This document shows, piece by piece, positions 5,939-11,002 of a stretch of 11,002 nt of DNA. The notes under the pieces are model-generated. The model was not told where the DNA came from, ran no database searches, and worked only from the letters and a program-made list of their open reading frames with translations. Numbering within the stretch: position 1 is the stretch's first letter; each line of letters opens with the position of its first letter. This DNA comes from CSSED10-109M sp964349455. GTDB taxonomy: Bacteria > Bacillota_I > Bacilli_A > RF39 > UBA660. The stretch covers positions 1 through 11,002 of the forward strand of contig CAYGGG010000028.1 in NCBI GenBank assembly GCA_964349455.1, written 5' to 3'. The translations under genes were made by a program, and so were the position numbers.

Positions 5939-7449
5939 GAAAAAAATCACGAAGGCAGTTAGGAGCAACTTTAGCAATTATTATTTTAACGATTGTTGTT
6001 ACGATTGTTAGTTATGTTTTGGCACAATTTGATATCAATGGAACAAAAACGGTAATTGTTAATAATGTCTTAGAAGGATCAGTTGTTAACGTTAAAAACA
6101 TAATTAGTGTTGATGGAATTCGCTTTATGATTAGTAGTTTTACTAGTAATATAAAGTGGTTTACACCATTAGCTTTTTTAATTGTCGCTTTAATTAGTAC
6201 TGGTATTATTGAAAGTAGCGGTATCTTAAAAAAAATGTCAAATTCATTAAGAAAAATAAACAAAATGCTGTTTACAATGATTATTGTTTTTATTAGTATT
6301 ATGTTTGTTTTCTTTAATGATTATGGATTTTTAATTTTAATGCCGCTTGTAGCACTAATTTATAAAGAAATGGGGCGTAATCCATTACTTGGATTACTAA
6401 CAGTTTTTTTAGCGACAACGGTTGCCTATGGAAGTGGACTATTTATAAATTATAATGATCTTGCTCTAGGGAAATTAACTGAATTGGCAGCTAGGGTTAG
6501 TGTTGATGTTGATTATACTTTTCGTTTAAAATCATATTTATATGTTAAAATTGTTAGTTCAGTTGTTTTTACTTTTTTATTGACATACTTTATTGAAAAG
6601 AAAATCGCCAAAAAAATTCCAAGTACTAGTTCGGAAGTTGAAGAACTTGAATTGCTAGAAAATGAAACAAAAGCGTTAAAAATTAGTCTGCTTTTTCTTG
6701 TTTTATATTTAGGAACACTTATTTTTGTTTTAATTCCAAACACAATTGGCTCAAGTTTACTTTTGGATATGAATGAGAAAATATATACGGCCAAGTTATT
6801 TTCAAGCAAGTCACCATTTAATGAAGGGGCCTTTATGTTTATTTTACTAGGATTTACGATTACTAGTTATATTTATGGGACATTAACTAAAAAATATCGT
6901 GATGTTAAAGATTTTAGTTCCGGGTTTGCAAAACACTTTGATGGTATTGGTGAAATGTTTGTCTTGATATTTTTCATATCACAATTATTTGCCGTTTTAG
7001 AATGGACTAATATTGGAGAGTTAGTTGCCATAAGATTAACCGAAACAATGCATAATTTAGATTTTTCAGGATTATCATTGGTATTGTTTTTATTCTTTAT
7101 TACATTAATCATTGGTTTATTTATAACCTCAACAATTACGAAGTGGGAATACATTTCACCACTAGGCGTTCCTTTATTTATGAGGTCTAATTTCACACCA
7201 GAATTTGCACAAACAGTTTTTAGAGCGGCTGATGGAGTCAGTAAAACAATTACGCCGTTATTTCCATATTATATAATCTTATTAGGATTTGTAAAAAAAT
7301 ATAACCGTGACCGCGCCCTAACCCTTTTTGGGACGATGCGCCTAATCATGCCAGCCATCTTGGTTTCAATGTTATTTTGGGTAATTATTCTTTTAGGTTT
7401 TTATATGATTGGATTACCAATCGGTCCAAATAGTTCAGCAACATTTTAG
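5935..7449 (+). CDS. AbgT-family membrane transporter
   Basis: AbgT-family proteins include E. coli AbgT (p-aminobenzoyl-glutamate uptake) and MtrF/YdaH (antifolate and hydrophobic drug export). This 504-residue protein of about ten or more hydrophobic segments (for example 11-30, 76-94, 111-126, 129-143, 204-219, 250-268, 297-315, 340-357, 378-397, 473-495) follows the family pattern. Matching parts are the TGIIESSG segment (89-96), NDYGFLILMPL, MGRNPLLGL, YNDLALGKLTELA (D175), TSTITKWEYISPLGVPLF (W404), FRAADGVSKTITPLFPY (R430, D433, P441, P444) and the terminal GLPIGP (493-498). It is shorter than the roughly 510-540 residues usual for the family. GAGGGGG (5924-5930) precedes the ATG, which overlaps the DUF951 stop by 4 bases. 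Substrate and direction cannot be told from sequence. Its place between parB-DUF951 and ychF is unusual. Confidence 0.85.
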   Translation: MRKKSRRQLGATLAIIILTIVVTIVSYVLAQFDINGTKTVIVNNVLEGSVVNVKNIISVDGIRFMISSFTSNIKWFTPLAFLIVALISTGIIESSGILKKMSNSLRKINKMLFTMIIVFISIMFVFFNDYGFLILMPLVALIYKEMGRNPLLGLLTVFLATTVAYGSGLFINYNDLALGKLTELAARVSVDVDYTFRLKSYLYVKIVSSVVFTFLLTYFIEKKIAKKIPSTSSEVEELELLENETKALKISLLFLVLYLGTLIFVLIPNTIGSSLLLDMNEKIYTAKLFSSKSPFNEGAFMFILLGFTITSYIYGTLTKKYRDVKDFSSGFAKHFDGIGEMFVLIFFISQLFAVLEWTNIGELVAIRLTETMHNLDFSGLSLVLFLFFITLIIGLFITSTITKWEYISPLGVPLFMRSNFTPEFAQTVFRAADGVSKTITPLFPYYIILLGFVKKYNRDRALTLFGTMRLIMPAILVSMLFWVIILLGFYMIGLPIGPNSSATF

Positions 7450-7459
7450 AGGTGAAAAA

Positions 7460-8536
7460 ATGAGTTTAAAAGCAGGAATTATTGGGCTTCCTAATGTAGG
7501 GAAGTCCACTTTATTTAAAGCACTAACAAAACAAAACATTCTAGTCGCCAACTATCCATTTGCAACAATTGATCCAAATGTCGGTGTTGTTGCCGTGCCA
7601 GATTTAAGGCTAGATTTTTTGTATGAGCTTTGTCAACCAGAAAAACTAACACCCGCAATTGTCGAGTTTGTTGATATTGCCGGTTTAGTAAAAGGTGCAT
7701 CAACCGGTGAAGGACTTGGTAATAAGTTTCTTGCTAACATTCGTGAAGCAGATGTTATTTGTGAGGTGGTTCGCTGTTTTCAAGATCGTAATGTTACGCA
7801 TGTTAGTGGTGAAATTAATCCAATTGGTGATATTGAGATCATTGCTACTGAATTAATGTTAGCAGATTTAGAAACGGTTAGTAATCGATTGAGTAAGGTT
7901 CATAAAAAACCAGATTTAGAAAGTAAAATTGAAACAATGTTATTAGATAAATTAAAAGAAGGCCTTGAAAAAAACATGCCAATTCGACAAGTTGAATTAG
8001 ATGAAAAAGAACAGTTATTATTAAAAAGTTTTAACTTTCTGACCGCTAAAAAAATCATTTATGTTTGTAATATTGGCGAAGATGAAATAAATCAAAAAAA
8101 TCATTTTGTTGAACAAATTGAAGAATATGCCGAAAAAGAAGAAGCAAACGTAGTCGTGATAAGTGCAAAAGTAGAGGCAGAATTAGTTGATCTTGAAGAA
8201 CGGGCCGAATTATTAAAAGTGCTAAACATTGAAGAAGCTGGTCTTGATCAGTTAATCAGAAGTGTTTATCATTTGCTAGGTTTAAAAACTTTTTTTACAA
8301 TTGGCAAAGAAGAGGTTAGAGCGTGGACTTTTAAAGATGGAATGAAAGCACCTGCGTGTGCGGGAATTATTCATACTGATTTTGAAAAAGGTTTTATTAA
8401 AGCAGAAATAATGAGTTATCAAGATTTAGTAGAATATAAAAGTGAAAAAAAAGTACAGGAAATGGGGAAAAAAAGATTGGAAGGCAAAAGCTATGTAATG
8501 CAAGATGGCGATATTTGTCATTTTAGGTTTAATTAA
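7460..8536 (+). CDS. ychF: Ribosome-binding ATPase YchF (Obg-like, OLA1 family)
   Basis: YchF is a universally conserved Obg-related P-loop protein that prefers ATP to GTP, binds the ribosome and affects stress responses. The 358-residue protein has G1 GLPNVGKST (9-17), the switch II segment DIAGLVKGAS (72-81), VVRCFQD and THVSGEINP, and NIGE (204-207) in place of the GTP-specifying NKxD, the family's mark of ATP use. It closes with a TGS-like domain (about 277-358) ending DGDICHFRFN. The start at 7460 has GAGGTGA overlapping the upstream stop, 5 bases ahead; an in-frame ATG at 7409 lies inside the transporter gene and is rejected. In Bacillus the same gene (yyaF) lies a few genes from soj-spo0J, so the context is conserved. 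Confidence 0.96.
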   Translation: MSLKAGIIGLPNVGKSTLFKALTKQNILVANYPFATIDPNVGVVAVPDLRLDFLYELCQPEKLTPAIVEFVDIAGLVKGASTGEGLGNKFLANIREADVICEVVRCFQDRNVTHVSGEINPIGDIEIIATELMLADLETVSNRLSKVHKKPDLESKIETMLLDKLKEGLEKNMPIRQVELDEKEQLLLKSFNFLTAKKIIYVCNIGEDEINQKNHFVEQIEEYAEKEEANVVVISAKVEAELVDLEERAELLKVLNIEEAGLDQLIRSVYHLLGLKTFFTIGKEEVRAWTFKDGMKAPACAGIIHTDFEKGFIKAEIMSYQDLVEYKSEKKVQEMGKKRLEGKSYVMQDGDICHFRFN

Positions 8537-8546
8537 GGAGGATTTT

Positions 8547-9848
8547 ATGTTTGAAAATCTTAGTCAAAAAATTGGTGAAGCTATTAAAAAAGCTAGAGGA
8601 TTTGGTAAAATAAGCGAAGACAATATTCAAACGATTACGCAAGATATTAAAGTAGCCTTATTAGAAGCTGATGTTAGTTATCAAGTTGTAAAAGAGTTTA
8701 TTAGTCAAATAAAAGAAAAAGCGCTTGGGGAAAAGGTCCAAAAAAGTTTAAATCCAGCAGAAGCTTTTGTTAAAATTGTTCATCAACAATTAGTAGAATT
8801 ATTAGGAAATGATCAAGTTGATTTAATTGTTGATTCTAAATTAAATAAATTAATGTTAATTGGTCTACAAGGAAGCGGAAAAACAACGACAATCGGTAAA
8901 TTGGCACTTTTTCTTCGTAAAAAACATAAGAAAAAGCCCCTTCTAGTTGCTTGTGACGTTTACCGTCCAGCAGCAATTGAACAATTAATGCAAATTGGAA
9001 AGCAACTTGATATTGAAGTTTATACAGAAGAAGGTAAAAATCCAGTTGAGATTGCCAAAAATGCACTTGTTTATGCTAAAAAAAATCATTTTGATTATTT
9101 ATTAATTGATACGGCTGGAAGATTACACATTGATCAAGAGTTAATGAATGAATTAAAAGAAATTAGTAATGAAATAAACCCAGATGAGATTTTATTAACA
9201 TTAGATAGTATGATTGGACAAGATGCAATTAATGTTATTGAGGGATTTAATCAAGAATTAAAATTAACGGGTGCAATTTTAACGAAAATGGATGGTGATG
9301 CCAAAGGTGGGGTTGCTCTTTCATTAAGACATTTAACTAATGTTCCAATTAAGTTTGTTGGTGTGTCAGAAAAAATGGATGGCCTAGAAAGTTTTTATCC
9401 AGATCGAATTGCCAATCGTATTTTAGGAATGGGCGACATTCTTAGTATGGTTGAAAAAGCAAATGAAGTGATTTCTGAAGAAGAAGCTAAAGACATGGCC
9501 AAGAAGATGGAGCGAGGCAAGTTTGATTTAGAAGATTTTTTAAATCAAATGAATCAAATAAAAAAAATGGGCCCAATTGAAAATATTATCAAGATGATTC
9601 CTGGCGCAAGTAAAATGGGATTAAATAATGTTAAAATTGATCCTAAAGCAATTTCACATATGGAAGCAATTGTCCTTTCAATGACAAAAAAAGAAAGAAA
9701 AAATCCTGATTTATTAAAAGCAAATCATAAAAAAAGAATTGCTTTTGGTTCTGGTAGAAGTGTCGAAGAAATTAATCGCTTACTAAAACAATTTGAACAA
9801 ATGAAAACAATGATGAAGCAATTAAAAAATGGTCAGCGACCATTTTAG
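8547..9848 (+). CDS. ffh: Signal recognition particle GTPase Ffh (SRP54)
   Basis: Ffh binds signal sequences on nascent chains and, with SRP RNA and FtsY, delivers ribosomes to the membrane translocon. The 433-residue protein has the N domain (about 1-90), the GTPase domain with GLQGSGKTT (106-114), DVYRPAA (137-143), DTAGRLH (188-194), TKMDGDAKGG (246-255) and GVSEKMDGLESF, and an M domain (about 315-433) with the RNA-binding KKRIAFGSGRSVEEINRLL. The start at 8547 follows a near-perfect AAGGAGG 5 bases away, overlapping the ychF stop. The tail is short: after MKQLK only NGQRPF follows, and these codons form a terminator hairpin. The usual ylxM partner upstream is absent; ffh follows ychF instead. 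The stop overlaps that of the convergent carboxypeptidase. Confidence 0.96.
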   Translation: MFENLSQKIGEAIKKARGFGKISEDNIQTITQDIKVALLEADVSYQVVKEFISQIKEKALGEKVQKSLNPAEAFVKIVHQQLVELLGNDQVDLIVDSKLNKLMLIGLQGSGKTTTIGKLALFLRKKHKKKPLLVACDVYRPAAIEQLMQIGKQLDIEVYTEEGKNPVEIAKNALVYAKKNHFDYLLIDTAGRLHIDQELMNELKEISNEINPDEILLTLDSMIGQDAINVIEGFNQELKLTGAILTKMDGDAKGGVALSLRHLTNVPIKFVGVSEKMDGLESFYPDRIANRILGMGDILSMVEKANEVISEEEAKDMAKKMERGKFDLEDFLNQMNQIKKMGPIENIIKMIPGASKMGLNNVKIDPKAISHMEAIVLSMTKKERKNPDLLKANHKKRIAFGSGRSVEEINRLLKQFEQMKTMMKQLKNGQRPF

Positions 9849-9858
9849 TTGTTTTCAA
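9825..9858. terminator. Shared bidirectional terminator encoded within the ffh 3' end
   Basis: AAAATGGTC (9826-9834) pairs perfectly with GACCATTTT (9838-9846) over a 3-base AGC loop, giving a 9-bp stem with four consecutive G-C-containing pairs. On the minus strand the stem is followed by a T-run, a typical terminator for the carboxypeptidase gene. On the plus strand a shorter, interrupted T-tract follows. The stops of both convergent genes lie in TTAG at 9845-9848. Confidence 0.75.
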
Positions 9859-10798
9859 TATAGAAAGCATAATATTCATCAAAGGTAATATCATGATTAT
9901 GAATATATTCGGCAACTTCCTCACCAACATAGCGCCAGTGCCAAGGCTCATACATGTAACCGGTAATATATTCTTTTTCTTTTGGATATCTTAAAATGAA
10001 ACCATATTTATGGGCATTATTAATTAGCCAAGCAAATTCTTTTGTTTCATCAAATTCAGGAACTAAGCCATAGCCGTGGGTGACAATATCCAACGTATAG
10101 CCCAATTGATGTTCGGAGTGACCAGCCTTTGCTGAATATCTTTCGGCGTTTACGCGACCGTCGGTTCTTAAATAGGATTCAAATAGTTTTTCTTGTGCTT
10201 CATAGCTGCGATATCCAGAGATAACAATTAAAGTCGCCCCCTCATCTTTGGCCGCTTGCCACATCGTTTTAAAAGTGTCATAAATTGATGCATCAATTGA
10301 ACGATTATCATAGGCATATAAATTACTAATTAAAACAACTTCGCTTGGCTTATATGAAGCATCCAATTGGTAATATTTGTTCACTAAAATATGATAAGGC
10401 GAAACCTTGGTATTAGCTGGTTTAATATTGGTATAAAATTCTTGATCAACCCCAGTATTAATAATGGCAACTACTTTTTGATAATCATCAACCGCATTAT
10501 TCTTTATATAATCTAAGTACTTGTCCATATTCTTTAAAATGAAATATCGCTGTTCAGTTAGTGGTTTAATGTGTTCGTTTGGGTTTATTTCAAGTAAATA
10601 ATCTAAATACTTTGTTTCAAAAAAATCTTCAAAGTATTTAACGGTTGCTTCATCATAACCGTGAGTGGTCAGTTTAAATTGATAAGTTTTGCGAAAATTA
10701 ATAGTTTCAATCGCATTTAAAATAGTTGAAACTAAAAAATAACAAATTATTAGTAAAATAGTGATCGCAAATATTTTTCTTTTGGTACCCCGTCGCAT
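9845..10798 (-). CDS. Membrane-anchored D-alanyl-D-alanine carboxypeptidase (M15B, VanY/DdcY type)
   Basis: M15B enzymes are zinc peptidases that remove the terminal D-Ala from peptidoglycan stem peptides outside the membrane. The 317-residue protein has a basic N-terminus, a single membrane segment (about 9-30) with no lipobox, a non-catalytic stalk (31-140) and the catalytic domain (about 150-310). The catalytic motifs are SGYRSYEAQ (194-202), GHSEHQLGYTLDI with zinc ligands H230 and D237, GFILRYP, and YEPWHWRYVG with E284 and zinc ligand H287. The start at 10798 is preceded by AGGTGAT three bases away; an in-frame ATG at 10843 overlaps the promoter. A van-type resistance cluster is not present, so a housekeeping wall-trimming role is more likely than glycopeptide resistance. 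It supports the view that the organism has a cell wall. Confidence 0.92.
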   Translation of the reverse strand: MRRGTKRKIFAITILLIICYFLVSTILNAIETINFRKTYQFKLTTHGYDEATVKYFEDFFETKYLDYLLEINPNEHIKPLTEQRYFILKNMDKYLDYIKNNAVDDYQKVVAIINTGVDQEFYTNIKPANTKVSPYHILVNKYYQLDASYKPSEVVLISNLYAYDNRSIDASIYDTFKTMWQAAKDEGATLIVISGYRSYEAQEKLFESYLRTDGRVNAERYSAKAGHSEHQLGYTLDIVTHGYGLVPEFDETKEFAWLINNAHKYGFILRYPKEKEYITGYMYEPWHWRYVGEEVAEYIHNHDITFDEYYAFYIENN

Positions 10799-10814
10799 AT
10801 TATCACCTATTGGT

Positions 10815-10843
10815 ATTATATTACTTTTTTGAAAAAAAGTCAC
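10815..10843 (-). promoter_or_regulatory. Promoter of the carboxypeptidase gene
   Basis: On the minus strand a perfect TATAAT (10820-10815) follows GTGACT (10843-10838, four of six matches to TTGACA) after 17 bases. The transcript would start near 10808, giving a leader of about 10 bases before the ATG at 10798, so the ribosome site would be very close to the 5' end. Confidence 0.55.
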
Positions 10844-10857
10844 ATTTTGTTTAAGTA

Positions 10858-10866
10858 TGGTATAAT
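10858..10866 (+). promoter_or_regulatory. Extended -10 promoter of scpA
   Basis: TGGTATAAT (10858-10866) is an extended -10 with a perfect TATAAT. There is no convincing -35 at 16-18 bases upstream. Transcription would begin near 10873, shortly before AGAGGG (10880-10885) and the ATG at 10890. It is divergent from the carboxypeptidase promoter in the same 91-base gap. Confidence 0.55.
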
Positions 10867-10889
10867 TAATAAGAAAAAAGAGGGATTAA

Positions 10890-11002
10890 ATGGAATACAA
10901 TGTTGATTTAGAAGAATTTCAAGGACCGTTAGATTTATTATTAGATTTAATTAAAAAAAATAATCTTGATATTTTTAATATTGATTTAACATTTTTGACC
11001 GA
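10890..11002 (+). CDS. scpA: Segregation and condensation protein A, N-terminal fragment (cut by window edge)
   Basis: ScpA is the kleisin that bridges the SMC dimer and, with ScpB, forms the condensin that ParB loads near the origin. Only the first 37 codons are in the window. They read MEYNVDLEEFQGPLDLLLDL and continue KKNNLDIFNIDLTFLT, the distinctive start of the family (the EFxGPLDLLLxLI motif binds the SMC neck). The ATG follows AGAGGG (10880-10885) with a short spacer. The rest of the gene and a likely scpB lie beyond position 11002. Confidence 0.9.
   Translation, partial: MEYNVDLEEFQGPLDLLLDLIKKNNLDIFNIDLTFLT

Noticed and set aside
6012..7196. Three minus-strand open frames within the transporter gene
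   Set aside because: They are shadows of a hydrophobic, AT-rich gene; the plus frame matches the AbgT family along its whole length.
9845..10798. Glycopeptide-resistance VanY within a van cluster
   Set aside because: No ligase, dehydrogenase or VanRS-like gene is adjacent; neighbours are ffh and scpA, so a general wall-trimming enzyme is more likely.
1..11002. Recoded TGA (tryptophan) as in Mycoplasma
   Set aside because: parB and the DUF951 gene end at TGA in tight operon junctions, and tryptophans at conserved positions are TGG.

Overview
The window is AT-rich, densely coded bacterial chromosome with low-GC Gram-positive (Bacillota/Mycoplasmatota-like) features: strong AGGAGG/GGTGAT-type ribosome binding sites, sigma-A-like promoters, and a ParA-ParB-DUF951-YchF block that resembles the soj-spo0J-yyzM-yyaF neighbourhood near the origin in Bacillus. 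TGA is used as a stop (parB, the DUF951 gene) and tryptophan is TGG, so the genetic code is standard and this is not a Mycoplasma. A membrane-anchored D,D-carboxypeptidase implies a peptidoglycan wall. An uncultured gut Bacilli lineage (RF39- or Erysipelotrichia-like) would fit, but that assignment is inference.

Layout. (1) 1-685: a Fic-domain protein on the minus strand, with its terminator folded over its own stop codon. (2) 771-1913: a divergent amidohydrolase of the S-adenosylhomocysteine/methylthioadenosine deaminase type. (3) 2029-3318: a stand-alone, strongly promoted prepilin-like surface protein that joins a type IV pilin N-terminus to a FISUMP C-terminal domain. (4) 3390-4004: thymidylate kinase, monocistronic, with a terminator over its stop codon. 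(5) 4092-9848: one tight apparent operon, parA-parB-DUF951-AbgT transporter-ychF-ffh, with junctions of -11, +4, -4, +10 and +10 bases, one good promoter in front and one hairpin at the end. (6) 9845-10798: a convergent M15 (VanY-type) D,D-carboxypeptidase that shares this hairpin. (7) 10890-11002: the first 37 codons of scpA, divergent from the carboxypeptidase and cut by the window edge.

Functionally, parA-parB and scpA (SMC-ScpAB) concern chromosome segregation and compaction. ychF and ffh act in translation and protein targeting, and tmk supplies dTTP. Most of the window is therefore conserved core machinery. The accessory content is the Fic protein, the prepilin-FISUMP protein and the AbgT-family transporter embedded in the core operon. 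I found no convincing new multi-gene system. The most noteworthy items are the prepilin-FISUMP architecture, the Fic enzyme without a recognisable inhibitory motif or antitoxin neighbour, and the repeated use of terminators that overlap stop codons, one of which encodes the end of Ffh.

There are no non-coding stretches longer than 300 bases. The longest, 1914-2028, holds the prepilin promoter and possibly a weak terminator. No tRNA, rRNA, CRISPR, insertion sequence or parS site was recognised.
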